64,000 nucleotides of DNA from Echinicola strongylocentroti (lineage in GTDB: Bacteria > Bacteroidota > Bacteroidia > Cytophagales > Cyclobacteriaceae): assembly GCF_003260975.1 (NCBI RefSeq), contig NZ_CP030041.1, positions 3,643,001 to 3,707,000 on the forward strand, written 5' to 3'. Numbering within the stretch: the first letter of the stretch is position 1; each line of letters begins with the position of its first letter. Below the pieces are notes generated by a model. That model made no database searches. It was given only the letters and a program-made list of their open reading frames with translations, and was not told the origin of the DNA. Positions 18,481 to 28,015 of the stretch are shown here, piece after piece. The translations under genes and the position numbers were made by a program.

Positions 18481-19197
18481 ATGATAAGAGTATGTTTAAT
18501 GGTCATCACAGGAATCGTATTGGCGTCCTGTGGGGGCTCCGGTAAAAAGACAGCCACCAGAGAAGTGACTGTCCATACCAACGAGGTGTTGGTAGAAGAG
18601 GGTTTTTCCAAGCCGCTGGACAGCAATAGGTGGAAGGTGGAAATGGATGATCAGCCCAATTCCTTAGTGACCGTGAAGGACGGTAAACTGGTGCTGGACA
18701 CCAAAGGAGGGGTGACGGTTTGGCTTAACCAAAAGCTGGAGGGCAATATTGAAATCACCTACAAGCGGCAAGTGGTGATGGCGGATGGCACCAATGACCG
18801 CCTATCTGATCTCAACCAGTTTTGGATGGCCACAGATCCCCGAAATGACAACTTATTTACCCGTGGAGGCAAGTTTCAGGAATATGACTCCCTGAGCATG
18901 TACTATGTGGGGTTTGGGGGAAATTATAACGGCACCACCCGTTTCCGTGAATATCAGGGTGATGGCGAAAAAACACTACTCTTTGACCTCGACGATGAAG
19001 CCCATCTGCTGAAGCCAAACCATTGGTACACCATCAAAATCAGCGTGGTGGATGGTCTGGTAAGCTACTGGGTGGACGGAGAAAAATTCTTCGAGTACCA
19101 GGATGAGACACCACTTACGGAAGGCTACTTTGGCTTCAGGTCCACTTGGTCCAGACATGAGATTGATGATTTGAGGATAATTAGTCTTGAGTCTTGA
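18481..19197 (+). CDS. DUF6250-like lectin-fold lipoprotein
   Basis: 238 residues with a lipoprotein signal ending VLASCGGS. The mature part is predicted all-beta: EEGFSKPLDSNRWKVEM, then KDGKLVLDTKGGVTVWLNQ, NHWYTIKISVVDGLVSYWVDG, and a final EGYFGFRSTWSRHEIDDLRI. This arrangement is typical of concanavalin-like beta-jelly-roll modules. The sequence fits the DUF6250 family, which occurs beside rhamnogalacturonan enzymes, but I cannot confirm this without a profile search. It may bind or cleave an oligosaccharide; no catalytic pair is obvious. It stands between the DUF4861-like gene and the PL26-type lyase and is probably transcribed with them. Confidence 0.7.
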   Translation: MIRVCLMVITGIVLASCGGSGKKTATREVTVHTNEVLVEEGFSKPLDSNRWKVEMDDQPNSLVTVKDGKLVLDTKGGVTVWLNQKLEGNIEITYKRQVVMADGTNDRLSDLNQFWMATDPRNDNLFTRGGKFQEYDSLSMYYVGFGGNYNGTTRFREYQGDGEKTLLFDLDDEAHLLKPNHWYTIKISVVDGLVSYWVDGEKFFEYQDETPLTEGYFGFRSTWSRHEIDDLRIISLES

Positions 19198-19394
19198 GAT
19201 ATGAGTCTTGAGACCAATGGCGATGAAGTATCAAGATCAAAAGGTAAGGCTTGAGCGTGTTGTCTCGCTGTATGTGACGCGGGATGTTCGAAGTTGGTGG
19301 CTGAGCGGAGCCGAAGCCAGCAACTTCGAACATCCGACATTAAACAATTTTCCCATCTTTCAATAATTACCATAAAACCAAATAACCCAACGCA

Positions 19395-22115
19395 ATGAAA
19401 GACTATTCCCCTTCACGAAGAAATTTTGTAAAGCAATCAACCCTATTGTCAGGCGGACTTTATATGGCGCCTCACTTAGCGTCTGCATTTGATACTACGA
19501 GAGATATGCCCCTTGAGCCCGTTGAGCTCGGTTGGCTTGAAAATCCTGAAAATAGCCGTTTTGGTGGAGTGACCTTGGGAGTGCCCTGGCCAAAAGGGCA
19601 GTTAAGGCAAAGTGACTTTCTGCTGACGAATAGTGCCGGAAAACAACTTCCTGTCCAGAGTTGGCCGTTGGCCTATTGGCCGGACGGCTCTATCAAATGG
19701 GCCGGGCATGCCATTTCCCAGCCGATGGATGTGAAGGGCAGTTGGAAGTTGATACCGGGGAAAGGTGTGCGACCGGAAAAGGAAATAGCAGTAGAAGAAA
19801 CTTCCGCATACATAAAAGTAGATACAGGCCTGATTCAGTGTACGGTGGACAAAAACGGCACTGCTCTACTGAAAAGTGTCACTCGAAATGGTCGGGAGAG
19901 CCTAAGAAACGGAAGATTGGTGCTTTTAAAGCAGGACGGGATTCTTGGCGAAGACGAACAGATTGCTACCTCGTTATTTGAAGGAGAGATCAACCAAGTG
20001 ACGGTAGAACAAAACGGTCCCGTGCGGGCAGTCATAAAAGTAGAAGGAAAACACGAAGCGCCTGAGGGTGAAGGTTGGCTTCCTTTTATTATTCGGCTTT
20101 ATTTTTATGCCGGAGAGGCCAATATCCGAACGATGCACACCATTGTTTATGACGGTGATGAGCAAAAGGATTTTATCAAAGGCCTGGGGCTGCGTTTTGA
20201 TGTCCCGATGGAAGATGAGCTGTATGACAGACATGTCCGGTTTGCGGGTAAGGGCGAAGGGATTTTTGGCGAAGCCGTTCGGGGATTGACAGGCTTAAGA
20301 CGGGATGCTGGCGAAGCTGTTCGGGAAGCCCAAGTAAAGGGAGAGAAAACGCCTCCCGAAAACACCTTTCCGGAAAATGTTCGTTCGAGACTACATTATA
20401 TTCCCGCTTTTGGGGACTATACCCTTTCACAAACCAGTTCGGATGCGTTTTCCATCAGAAAGCGGACAGCGTCAGGACATTCCTGGCTCAAGTCGGGTTT
20501 TGGTGACCGCAGTAGAGGGGCTGGCTATATCGGTGGCCCTGCAGGTGGTGTGGCTTTTGGTATCCGGAACTTTTGGCAGAGCTATCCCGCCCAACTCGAC
20601 ATCAGAAATGCCCATAAGGAAAATGCAGAAGTGACCATGTGGCTTTGGGCACCGGATGCACCGGCGATGGATTTGAGGTTTTATCATGATGGCATGGGGC
20701 AAGATACCTACGAAAAGCAGCTGGACGCGCTGAACATTACCTATGAAGATTATGAACCGGGGTTTGGTACAGCAAAAGGTGTGGCCAGGACCAGTGAAAT
20801 GCAGCTTTGGGTAGAAGGAGAGACGCCTGATCATGAAACCTTTAATGCCATGGCCAATGGAATAGCTACACCTCCCCAGCTGGTGGCATCGCCGGAATAC
20901 CTCCATCAGATGGGGGTGTTTGGGAAAATTTGGGACCTGCCAGATTCGAGCTCACCGAAGAAAGCAAAGATCGAAGAGTACTTGGAAGACCATTTTGATT
21001 TTTACAAAGGCCAAGTGGATGACAGGAGATGGTACGGGTTCTGGGATTACGGGGACGTGATGCACAGCTATGATTTTGACAGGCATACTTGGCGATACGA
21101 TGTCGGTGGATTTGCCTGGGACAATTCAGAATTGTCCACTGACCTGTGGCTTTGGTATTATTTTCTGCGCACGGGACGGGCAGATGTTTACCGTATGGCA
21201 GAGGCGATGACTAGACATACGGGAGAAGTAGATGTGCACCATTTGGGCAAATTTGCACCGCTCGGCAGTAGGCATAATGTGATGCACTGGGGCTGTAGTG
21301 CCAAGCAGCTGCGTATCTCCACTGCTGCCAACAGGCGTTTTTATTATTACCTCACAGGCGATGAGCGGGTAGGTGACCTGATGAAGGAGCAAATCAATGC
21401 AGTGGCCACGCTCAAAGAAGTACCGCCGACCAGAAAGGTGAGCCGTAAGTCTGTCTGGGAAACCGATGATGATCCCAACCATGTTTATGCTGGGTTTGGT
21501 ACAGATTACAGTGCAATTGCCGCCGCTTGGCTGACAGAATGGGAAAGGACAGGAGGGGAAGAAATCCGTGAAAAACTCATGAACAGCATGCGTACCATTG
21601 CTGCACAGCCAAAGGGCTTCTTCACGGGTGGTAGCCGCTTGGATCTGCGAACAGGCAAATTTGAAATCCAAGAACGTCAGCGGGCATCCGCATCCCATTT
21701 GAGTGCAGTATTTGGGCTGATGGAGATCTGCGCTGAACTGATCGAAAATATTGACATGCCTGAATTTAAGGCTGCTTGGCTACAATATTGTGAGATGTAC
21801 AATGCCACTGATGAAGAGCAGGAAAAGGAACTGGGGAATGCCCTCGGAAAGCTGAACCTCGGCCAGGGGCACAGTCGTCTCACCGCCTATGCTGCCAAAC
21901 AAAAAGAAGATGCCCAACTGGCAAAAAGAGCTTGGAAGGAGTTTTTTGGTGGAGCTGCTGGGTACCGCTTTGATAAGCCCGAAATCTACGAAGTAAAAGG
22001 TGCCGAAGTGCTGCACCCCATGGAAGAAGGCCACCTCTCCACCAATGCCACCGCCCAATGGGGACTGGCTGCGATCCAGTGTTTAGGGTTGGTAGGCGAT
22101 TATTTGGAGGAGTAG
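19395..22115 (+). CDS. Exo-rhamnogalacturonan lyase-like protein (PL26 / YetA type)
   Basis: 906 residues. The N-terminus is a Tat signal (SRRNFVKQSTLLSGG), so it should be exported folded. The mature start, ELGWLENPENSRFGGVTLGV followed by WPKGQLRQSDFLL and WPDGSIKWAGHA, matches the RIFT-barrel domain of Penicillium PcRGLX and Bacillus YetA. A beta-sandwich follows, then an alpha-helical region containing WDYGDVMHSYDF, WGCSAKQLRISTAANRRFYY and YLTGDERVGDLMKEQ. PL26 enzymes release disaccharides from the ends of rhamnogalacturonan chains. In combination with the PL11 endolyase this would give complete RG-I backbone depolymerisation. Length agrees with the family. The assignment is from recall of the domain order and should be confirmed by profile search. 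Confidence 0.8.
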   Translation: MKDYSPSRRNFVKQSTLLSGGLYMAPHLASAFDTTRDMPLEPVELGWLENPENSRFGGVTLGVPWPKGQLRQSDFLLTNSAGKQLPVQSWPLAYWPDGSIKWAGHAISQPMDVKGSWKLIPGKGVRPEKEIAVEETSAYIKVDTGLIQCTVDKNGTALLKSVTRNGRESLRNGRLVLLKQDGILGEDEQIATSLFEGEINQVTVEQNGPVRAVIKVEGKHEAPEGEGWLPFIIRLYFYAGEANIRTMHTIVYDGDEQKDFIKGLGLRFDVPMEDELYDRHVRFAGKGEGIFGEAVRGLTGLRRDAGEAVREAQVKGEKTPPENTFPENVRSRLHYIPAFGDYTLSQTSSDAFSIRKRTASGHSWLKSGFGDRSRGAGYIGGPAGGVAFGIRNFWQSYPAQLDIRNAHKENAEVTMWLWAPDAPAMDLRFYHDGMGQDTYEKQLDALNITYEDYEPGFGTAKGVARTSEMQLWVEGETPDHETFNAMANGIATPPQLVASPEYLHQMGVFGKIWDLPDSSSPKKAKIEEYLEDHFDFYKGQVDDRRWYGFWDYGDVMHSYDFDRHTWRYDVGGFAWDNSELSTDLWLWYYFLRTGRADVYRMAEAMTRHTGEVDVHHLGKFAPLGSRHNVMHWGCSAKQLRISTAANRRFYYYLTGDERVGDLMKEQINAVATLKEVPPTRKVSRKSVWETDDDPNHVYAGFGTDYSAIAAAWLTEWERTGGEEIREKLMNSMRTIAAQPKGFFTGGSRLDLRTGKFEIQERQRASASHLSAVFGLMEICAELIENIDMPEFKAAWLQYCEMYNATDEEQEKELGNALGKLNLGQGHSRLTAYAAKQKEDAQLAKRAWKEFFGGAAGYRFDKPEIYEVKGAEVLHPMEEGHLSTNATAQWGLAAIQCLGLVGDYLEE

Positions 22116-22432
22116 GAGGTTGGAAGGTTGAAGGTTTGTAATGTTGAACCCGAAATCAATGCCGTTTGGTTAAGGATATTTCCCCAGCAATGGGGATCCC
22201 TCACCCATTTTAATTTCCACCCGATGGCTACGGCCTAAAAGCGAGTGGGTCTCGCTGTTCCACGACGCGAGCCAACTCGCTTTCTTAACGGCCTCCATCA
22301 TTGGCTGGAAAACAGCCCTACCACATACCATCACCTACCTACTTCCAAAATCCCACCCTCACAGCAGCGTACAGTTATTGATACATAATTGTTTAATTTT
22401 CGCTAAACTTCATTAACCACAATAGACCAACC
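22116..22432. repeat. Gap with a nested palindromic element
   Basis: No gene. An imperfect nested palindrome spans about 22161-22292: outer arms GCCGTTTGGTTAAG (22161-22174) and CTTAACGGC (22284-22292), inner arms GCGAGTGGGTCTCGC (22241-22255) and GCGAGCCAACTCGC (22267-22280). A small TCCCC-AGCAAT-GGGGA hairpin is at 22181-22196. The rest, up to the acetylesterase start, is AT-rich and may hold a promoter, but I see no clear consensus. Confidence 0.65.
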
Positions 22433-23749
22433 ATGCGTAGTTTATTCTTCTTGGCAGCATCACTTTTATTATTGACAAACCTGACAGCCCAGACCTACAA
22501 ATTTGATTTTGGCAATGGTGCCGTGGCAAATGGCTATAAACAGGTGCTGCCCGATATGGCGTACAGCGCCGACAGAGGTTTTGGTTTTTTGGAAAGCAAG
22601 AAGCTGGAGGCAGTGGACAGGCAAGGAAATGCGCTTAAGGGTGATTTGATCTCCAGCGATGAACCATTCTTCTTTACCGTAGATGTGCCAGAGGGCAATT
22701 ATGATGTAAAGGTGATTTTGGGCGATAAGGCGGGGACTTCATCCACGACCATTCGTGTGGAGAACCGCCGGCTGATGCTGGATAAGACGGATACCAAAAG
22801 AGGAGAACAGGTGAAAGAGCTGTTTTCGGTCCATGTTCGGTATCCTGAAATCGCTGGTACCGATAAGAAAGTCAGGCTCAAGTCCCGTGAATTGGCCTAT
22901 TTTCATTGGGACCACCAGTTGACCATTGAGTTTAACGGAGATGCACCCAAAGTGGCAGCCGTCGAAATTACGCCCAATACCAAAGCTCCAACGGTCTTTT
23001 TGGCGGGAAATAGCACTGTTGTGGATCAGGCCAATGAACCTTGGGCCGCTTGGGGACAGATGTTTCCGGTGTTTTTTAAACCTAGCAAGGCAGTCATCGC
23101 CAATCATGCAGAATCAGGTGAAACGCTAAAGGCCTTTAAGGGGGCCGGAAGACTGGAAAATGTGCTTAGTTTGATGAAGCCGGGAGATTACCTGTTTATT
23201 GAATTTGCCCATAACGACCAGAAGCCGGGAGGAAGTCACGTGGAGCCTTTTACGACCTATCAAGAAATGATTCGAGAATATGCTGCTGCCGCAAAGGCCA
23301 AGGGAGGCATCCCTGTTTTGGTCACTTCCATGCATAGAAGGAGGTTTGACGAAAATGGCAAGATCATCAATACACTCGATGATTATCCCGAAGCCATGCG
23401 ACAACTGGCCAAGGAAGATGGGATAGCCTTGATCGACCTGAATGCGATGAGCAAAGTCTTGTATGAGGCCTGGGGTGTGGAGGCATCCAAAAAGGCATTT
23501 GTCCATTTTCCGGCAGGGACATTTGAAGGACAAAGCGAGGACTTTGCGGACAATACCCACTTCAGTACTTATGGTGCTTACCAATTGGCCAGATGTGTGG
23601 TGGAGGGGCTAAAGCAAACTGATCTAAAGCTGAAAAAATACCTTAAGAAAGGTATTCCAAGCTATGATCCCGCAAACCCACCTTCCTTCGAGGATTTTTA
23701 TTGGCCACTGAGCCCAAAGGTGTCGGTGATCAAGCCGGATGGTAATTGA
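22433..23749 (+). CDS. Rhamnogalacturonan acetylesterase, CE12-type SGNH hydrolase
   Basis: 438 residues with a Sec signal (cleavage near NLTAQ). Residues about 20-175 form a galactose-binding-like N-terminal module (YKFDFGNGAVANGYKQV). The SGNH esterase domain follows. Block I is GNSTVVDQ with nucleophile Ser194; block II has the Gly in AESGETLKAF; block III is EFAHNDQK; block V is DNTHFS with Asp373 and His376. CE12 enzymes such as Bacillus RhgT and YesY, and Aspergillus RGAE, remove acetyl groups from galacturonate in RG-I, which unblocks the lyases. All catalytic residues are present. It is flanked by RG-I lyases and an arabinofuranosidase. Confidence 0.92.
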   Translation: MRSLFFLAASLLLLTNLTAQTYKFDFGNGAVANGYKQVLPDMAYSADRGFGFLESKKLEAVDRQGNALKGDLISSDEPFFFTVDVPEGNYDVKVILGDKAGTSSTTIRVENRRLMLDKTDTKRGEQVKELFSVHVRYPEIAGTDKKVRLKSRELAYFHWDHQLTIEFNGDAPKVAAVEITPNTKAPTVFLAGNSTVVDQANEPWAAWGQMFPVFFKPSKAVIANHAESGETLKAFKGAGRLENVLSLMKPGDYLFIEFAHNDQKPGGSHVEPFTTYQEMIREYAAAAKAKGGIPVLVTSMHRRRFDENGKIINTLDDYPEAMRQLAKEDGIALIDLNAMSKVLYEAWGVEASKKAFVHFPAGTFEGQSEDFADNTHFSTYGAYQLARCVVEGLKQTDLKLKKYLKKGIPSYDPANPPSFEDFYWPLSPKVSVIKPDGN

Positions 23750-24724
23750 GTGACAAGTAGCAAGATAGAGCAAAGAGAAAAGGAGAAAGAAAAAAGGTTC
23801 ACCCGAGAGTTCCGTATTCCCACCCAGGGCAAGGCAAGCGCATTTAAAAACCTCAGTTCGATTATAAAACCGTTTCCGTACAGTGGTCGGAACATGCACT
23901 GCGAGGCTTAGGGGGGAGATTTGAGGAGTGGAAGCCGTGGCTGTCTTCGTATTTGGGGATTGCCACACCCTTTTCCAACCCACATCCTCCTAAAAAGGGT
24001 TCGTAATGACGCTTTTTATACTAAAAATAAGTCGAGTTCAGGTTAAAAAAAGTATCCCAGTTTGAATATATCTGTCGTTCCTACGGAACTTACCTTTTTG
24101 TGTGTAATCATTTTTTGTTGTCACCAGCACCTTCTATATGACCCTCCGCCAAAGGCGGATTAGGCAGAGTGCTCAGTTGCTAATGTGTATTCAGGGTTTA
24201 ACCTCAACCAAGCCAACCACTATACATGAGCAGATAGGTGCGATGGCTCGTCCGATCCAAATCCATTAATCATTCTTCAACCTATCCCGCCATTCGGCAA
24301 TCTAGTGTCAAGCCAAACCTAAACCTACGTGTAACCCGGTGTGTCTTTTGGCCTATCTCTACGTTGCAAAAAGACTTCCTTAGCTACGGCTAGGGGCATT
24401 TTTTGCGCCTTGATCTCGTCCAAAATCCACTACCGCCTTACCCGTCATTTAAGCGTTGACTTGACCCTAGGCTACTGCGGTTTCCAATGTACAAATCAGG
24501 GCAAAGTGCCAGCGGCACGATAAATTTTGTAACCTGCGGATTCATCCGCAGGAGCTTAAGGTCTCCTCAACCTCCCGAAGGAGTGCCAGCGGCACGGATG
24601 ATAGCTATGCCTACACGAAAATTGTTTTCCTTCAAAACACTAAACGCGTTTGCCCTGTTATTCCACTCTTCGACATGCTCATGATGGGAATACGGAACAG
24701 CATCATTCAGTTAGCTACTCCACA

Positions 24725-24759
24725 CTTGCCAGTGCTGGGGCAAAGACCCAGCACAACCC
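24725..24759 (-). repeat. Hairpin repeat, inverted copy of 59256-59290
   Basis: GTGCTGGG (24732-24739) pairs with CCCAGCAC (24747-24754). The surrounding ~35 bases are the reverse complement of the segment around 59256-59290 with one internal difference, so the two are copies of one dispersed element in opposite orientation. Confidence 0.75.
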
Positions 24760-24779
24760 AGAAAAGCACAAAGACATTC

Positions 24780-24823
24780 TTTAGATAGGAGAGGTGAGTA
24801 TTGCGTCTTGTCTCCTATCTAAA
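24780..24823. repeat. 13-bp perfect inverted repeat upstream of GH51
   Basis: TTTAGATAGGAGA (24780-24792) and TCTCCTATCTAAA (24811-24823) are exact reverse complements around an 18-nt loop. It lies 123 nt before the GH51 start with no T-run after it, so it may be a leader structure, an operator or a repeat remnant. Confidence 0.6.
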
Positions 24824-24946
24824 GGCTCAAAACTCACGTCTATTTTAAGTGTATAAAAAACATTTAATTATTTTTTCTTATATTGAGCTCTACTAGTCTC
24901 ACCTAGAGGCAGCGAATAAATTTAAATCTAATTATAACCTAAACCC

Positions 24947-26926
24947 ATGAACAAATTTAAACCCCTGATGCTTGGGGTGGTGATGTCATTAGCGCCATTC
25001 ATTGCCCAAGCCCAAGATGAACCTACAGTTTTAGCGGTAGATCTAGACGAAAAAACCGCCGATATCGCCCCGACCATGTGGGGATTGTTTTTTGAGGATA
25101 TCAATTTTGCCGCCGATGGTGGATTGTATGCGGAGATGATCAAGAATTACTCCTTTGAGTTTGAAAACCCCATGATGGGCTGGAACAGAGTGGAGGATCA
25201 TGGAGCAAAAGGTTACGTGTTTAACCAAAACCACGAGGCTACTGGAGCCAACCACAAGTACCTTCGCATGCAGCGCCTCAATGAAGAAGGTAACTTCGGC
25301 CTTCATAATGAAGGTTTTCGCGGCATGGCAGTCAAAGAGGGATTAAAATATAGGCTGACATTTATCGCCAAAGTGGCCAAAGGCGACAACCTCACCGTCA
25401 CCGCCAAACTGCTCAACAAAGATCAAGTGATCGGAGAAGGATCGGTAAGTGGGTTTAATAGCCAATGGGCCGAATATGAGATCGAAATGACCGCTGCTGA
25501 AACCTTGGATGGGGTTAACTTTCAGATTTTGTTGGAAGGAAAGGGAGAGCTGGACGTGGATATGATCAGCATGTTTCCGGAAGATACCTGGAAAGGCCGT
25601 GAAAGAGGCTTGAGAAAAGACCTGGTACAACTATTGGCGGACATGAATCCGGGTTTCTTACGTTTCCCCGGTGGGTGTATTGTAGAAGGTTTTGATCTGG
25701 AAAACCGCTATCAGTGGAAAAAAACCATTGGTGAAATGGAAGACAGGGAAGTGATGAAAAACCGCTGGAACATTGAGTTTGCACACCGTACCACACCGGA
25801 TTATTACCAGTCTTTTGGGATTGGTTTTTTTGAGTATTTTCAGCTTTCTGAGGACATTAATGCAGAGCCATTGCCGATTTTGAGCTGTGGATTGGCCTGC
25901 CAATTTAATACTGGCGAACAAGTGCCGATCGGTGCGTTGGACCAATATGTGAATGATGCGTTAGACCTGATTGAGTTTGCCAATGGCCCTGTGGACAGTG
26001 AGTGGGGAGCCAAGCGGGCAGAGATGGGGCATCCTGAGCCCTTTGACCTGAAATTTATCGGAGTGGGCAATGAAAACTGGGGCCCTCAATATATCGAAAG
26101 GGCCAAGGTCTTTGAAAAAGCCATCAAGGCGGCTTATCCAGAAATGACGATTGTTTCTACTTCTGGTCCATTTCCCGAAGGAAGGGAGTTTGAATACCTC
26201 TGGGGTGAGCTCAGAAAAATGGATGCGGAACTGGTAGATGAGCACTACTACCGACCACCATCTTGGTTCCTGGAAAATGCCAGCAGGTACGATGACTATG
26301 ACCGCAATGGTCCGAAAGTATTTGCCGGAGAGTATGCCGCCCACAGCACCACGGTAAGTGAAGATTTCAAAAGGAACAATTGGGAAGCGGCGATGTCTGA
26401 AGCAGCTTTTATGACTGGACTGGAGCGAAATGCGGATATCGTGCGCTTGGCGTCTTATGCACCGCTTTTTGCACATGTGGACGGATGGCAGTGGAATCCC
26501 GATCTGATTTGGTTCGATAATCTACGTTCTTACGGCACCACCAATTACCATGTACAGAAGCTATTCTCTACCAATCCTGGCACGGCAGTCGTACCGATCA
26601 CATCAGCGGGTGAAAGCCTGGCCGGAGAGGAAAATTTGTATGCCTCTGCCACCATTGATGAAAACACCAATGAGCTGATTTTCAAAGTGGTCAACACCTC
26701 TCCTGAACCCAAGGAAATCACGATCAAACTGGACGGGAAGTATAAGGGTAATGGTCAAGGGACTTGGCTGGAAATGGCCAATGACGACCTAGAGGCCTAC
26801 AATTCTTTGGATAACCCAATGGCTGTCAGTCCAAAAACTAGGACGTTCGAAGTCAAAAAGAAAACGATCCAGCTGACACTCAACGGTCAATCAGTGAATG
26901 TCGGCAAGGTGAAGCTGAGTAAGTAA
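24947..26926 (+). CDS. Alpha-L-arabinofuranosidase, GH51 family, exported
   Basis: 659 residues with a Sec signal (cleavage near FIAQAQDE). The mature start TMWGLFFEDINFAADGGLYAE is the classic GH51 opening. A carbohydrate-binding-like insert (about 80-215) precedes the TIM barrel RFPGGCIVEGFDLENRYQWK. The acid/base is Glu376 in GVGNENWG, the nucleophile Glu432 in VDEHYYRPP. A C-terminal beta domain closes the protein. GH51 enzymes release arabinose from arabinan and arabinogalactan side chains of pectin. Many bacterial GH51 enzymes are cytoplasmic; this one has a clear export signal, so it should act in the periplasm or outside. A strong terminator follows at 26933, so it may be its own transcription unit. 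Confidence 0.95.
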   Translation: MNKFKPLMLGVVMSLAPFIAQAQDEPTVLAVDLDEKTADIAPTMWGLFFEDINFAADGGLYAEMIKNYSFEFENPMMGWNRVEDHGAKGYVFNQNHEATGANHKYLRMQRLNEEGNFGLHNEGFRGMAVKEGLKYRLTFIAKVAKGDNLTVTAKLLNKDQVIGEGSVSGFNSQWAEYEIEMTAAETLDGVNFQILLEGKGELDVDMISMFPEDTWKGRERGLRKDLVQLLADMNPGFLRFPGGCIVEGFDLENRYQWKKTIGEMEDREVMKNRWNIEFAHRTTPDYYQSFGIGFFEYFQLSEDINAEPLPILSCGLACQFNTGEQVPIGALDQYVNDALDLIEFANGPVDSEWGAKRAEMGHPEPFDLKFIGVGNENWGPQYIERAKVFEKAIKAAYPEMTIVSTSGPFPEGREFEYLWGELRKMDAELVDEHYYRPPSWFLENASRYDDYDRNGPKVFAGEYAAHSTTVSEDFKRNNWEAAMSEAAFMTGLERNADIVRLASYAPLFAHVDGWQWNPDLIWFDNLRSYGTTNYHVQKLFSTNPGTAVVPITSAGESLAGEENLYASATIDENTNELIFKVVNTSPEPKEITIKLDGKYKGNGQGTWLEMANDDLEAYNSLDNPMAVSPKTRTFEVKKKTIQLTLNGQSVNVGKVKLSK

Positions 26927-26932
26927 TTATTT

Positions 26933-26991
26933 TGTCCACGGATTGCACGGATTTTTCTATTCATATCAATGCTAATCCGTGGACATTTTTT
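26933..26991 (+). terminator. Intrinsic terminator after GH51
   Basis: TGTCCACGGATT (26933-26944) and AATCCGTGGACA (26974-26985) form a perfect 12-bp stem, followed directly by TTTTTT (26986-26991). The loop of 29 nt is long but contains a partial repeat of the stem. It lies a few bases after the stop codon. Confidence 0.8.
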
Positions 26992-27310
26992 AAGTGATTT
27001 TTTTTCAACTAATGATTATTGGCCAAAATTAATTAGCCACGGCCATCGGTCCTCTGTAATTTGCCTTAGATACGTCACATTTGATCAATTAAATTTTCAA
27101 AAACCGGCTTCGGCAGATTAGGCTATGCATAATCCTTTCTTTGCCCTTGTTCAGTACCTACGGCACCGTAGGGATGCTGATTCAATTTCTGTTACCAAGC
27201 TAATGCTCCTAGCGGAGCACCCTTCTGCTCGCTAAAATGGTGAGGTAGGTGTCCTGGCCAATGCCGTTTAGTGAAGAAACATGATGCAACATGAAATACT
27301 GGATGGTAGA
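26992..27310. repeat. Gap between convergent genes with short hairpins
   Basis: No gene. It contains CCTACGG-CA-CCGTAGG (27157-27172) and GCTCC-TAGC-GGAGC (27205-27218). AATGCCGTTTAGTGAAG near 27263 resembles AATGCCGTTTGGTTAAG at 22158, so parts belong to the same repeat family as the 22161 palindrome. Confidence 0.6.
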
Positions 27311-28015
27311 CTATTCTTCTACGTCACTTTCTTCATAGCGTACCACTTCCGCATCAAACTCCGCTTCCATAAATTCATCTCTGCCCATCCAGTATTCTGA
27401 GGTGATGAACCTGTACTGCTGATCGTTAAGTGCTTTTAATTCCCAAATAATGGAATCGGCTTCTGGAAAAGGCTTTTTGCCCTCAAGCTGATCAGGGAAA
27501 AGACGCTTGATAACATTGCTTTCGTTCAGTGTTTTTTGTAGTGCTTTTAATACAATTTCATTGGAAATTTCAGCCTTTTCACCACTGGTTTGCTTTATTT
27601 CAAACTCTACGATGGAAGCCTTGGCACAAGGGAATTTGCCATTATAGGATTTATAAAGCAGTTGGTTTATCATAAAAAGTTGATGATGGAGGTCTATTTC
27701 AGGATATTCTTCAGAGATTTTATCTGTCAGCATATCATGCGAAATTTGCTCTATTTGGCCTTCATTGAGTCTGTCCGAAAGTTTATAATCCAGCACAATG
27801 GCAGCGGCTTCTTCCGGTTCAAAATCAGTAACGGCCATGGCCAGTAGCTCTTTCAGCTCTTCGGGTTTAGACTCCGCTGCATCTGGAAAACCAAAGCGGT
27901 CTAACAATTGTACGAAGTCCTGGTTTGACCAACTGTCAGGTAGTTGCTCGACGGTTTTCACATCGTTGATGACGATATGTAAAATAATCTTGTCTGTGTT
28001 TGGTGAGTTGCTCAT
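27311..28015 (-). CDS. Uncharacterised acidic cytoplasmic protein
   Basis: 234 residues on the minus strand, one of only two minus-strand genes here. No signal peptide or membrane segment is visible. The sequence is acidic and mostly helical in character (ELKELLAMAVTDFEPEEAAAIVLDY), with a central DLHHQLFMINQLLYKSYNGKF and a C-terminal stretch ending EESDVEE. I do not recognise a family and assign no function. It stands alone between the GH51 terminator and a divergent beta-propeller gene, and nothing ties it to glycan use. The coding character (balanced amino-acid use, no overlapping better frame) supports a real gene. Confidence 0.75.
   Translation of the reverse strand: MSNSPNTDKIILHIVINDVKTVEQLPDSWSNQDFVQLLDRFGFPDAAESKPEELKELLAMAVTDFEPEEAAAIVLDYKLSDRLNEGQIEQISHDMLTDKISEEYPEIDLHHQLFMINQLLYKSYNGKFPCAKASIVEFEIKQTSGEKAEISNEIVLKALQKTLNESNVIKRLFPDQLEGKKPFPEADSIIWELKALNDQQYRFITSEYWMGRDEFMEAEFDAEVVRYEESDVEE

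Larger units (their letters stand above)
23750..24946. repeat. 1.2-kb gene-free segment packed with short palindromes
   Basis: No credible gene on either strand; short frames here have no family features. Palindromes seen: TCCGCC-AAA-GGCGGA near 24147; two copies of GTGCC-AGC-GGCAC (24506-24518 and 24583-24595); CCTGCGGAT-TC-ATCCGCAGG (24533-24552); GTGCTGGG/CCCAGCAC (24732-24754); and a 13-bp perfect stem at 24780-24823. The last ~120 nt before the GH51 gene are AT-rich and the likely promoter region. Confidence 0.7.

Noticed and set aside
23624..23983. 119-codon minus-strand frame at the end of the acetylesterase gene
   Set aside because: Overlaps the CE12 coding end and repeat-rich DNA; composition does not look coding.
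24341..24684. Two short plus-strand frames in the 1.2-kb gap
   Set aside because: Low-complexity content overlapping palindromic repeats; no protein-like features.
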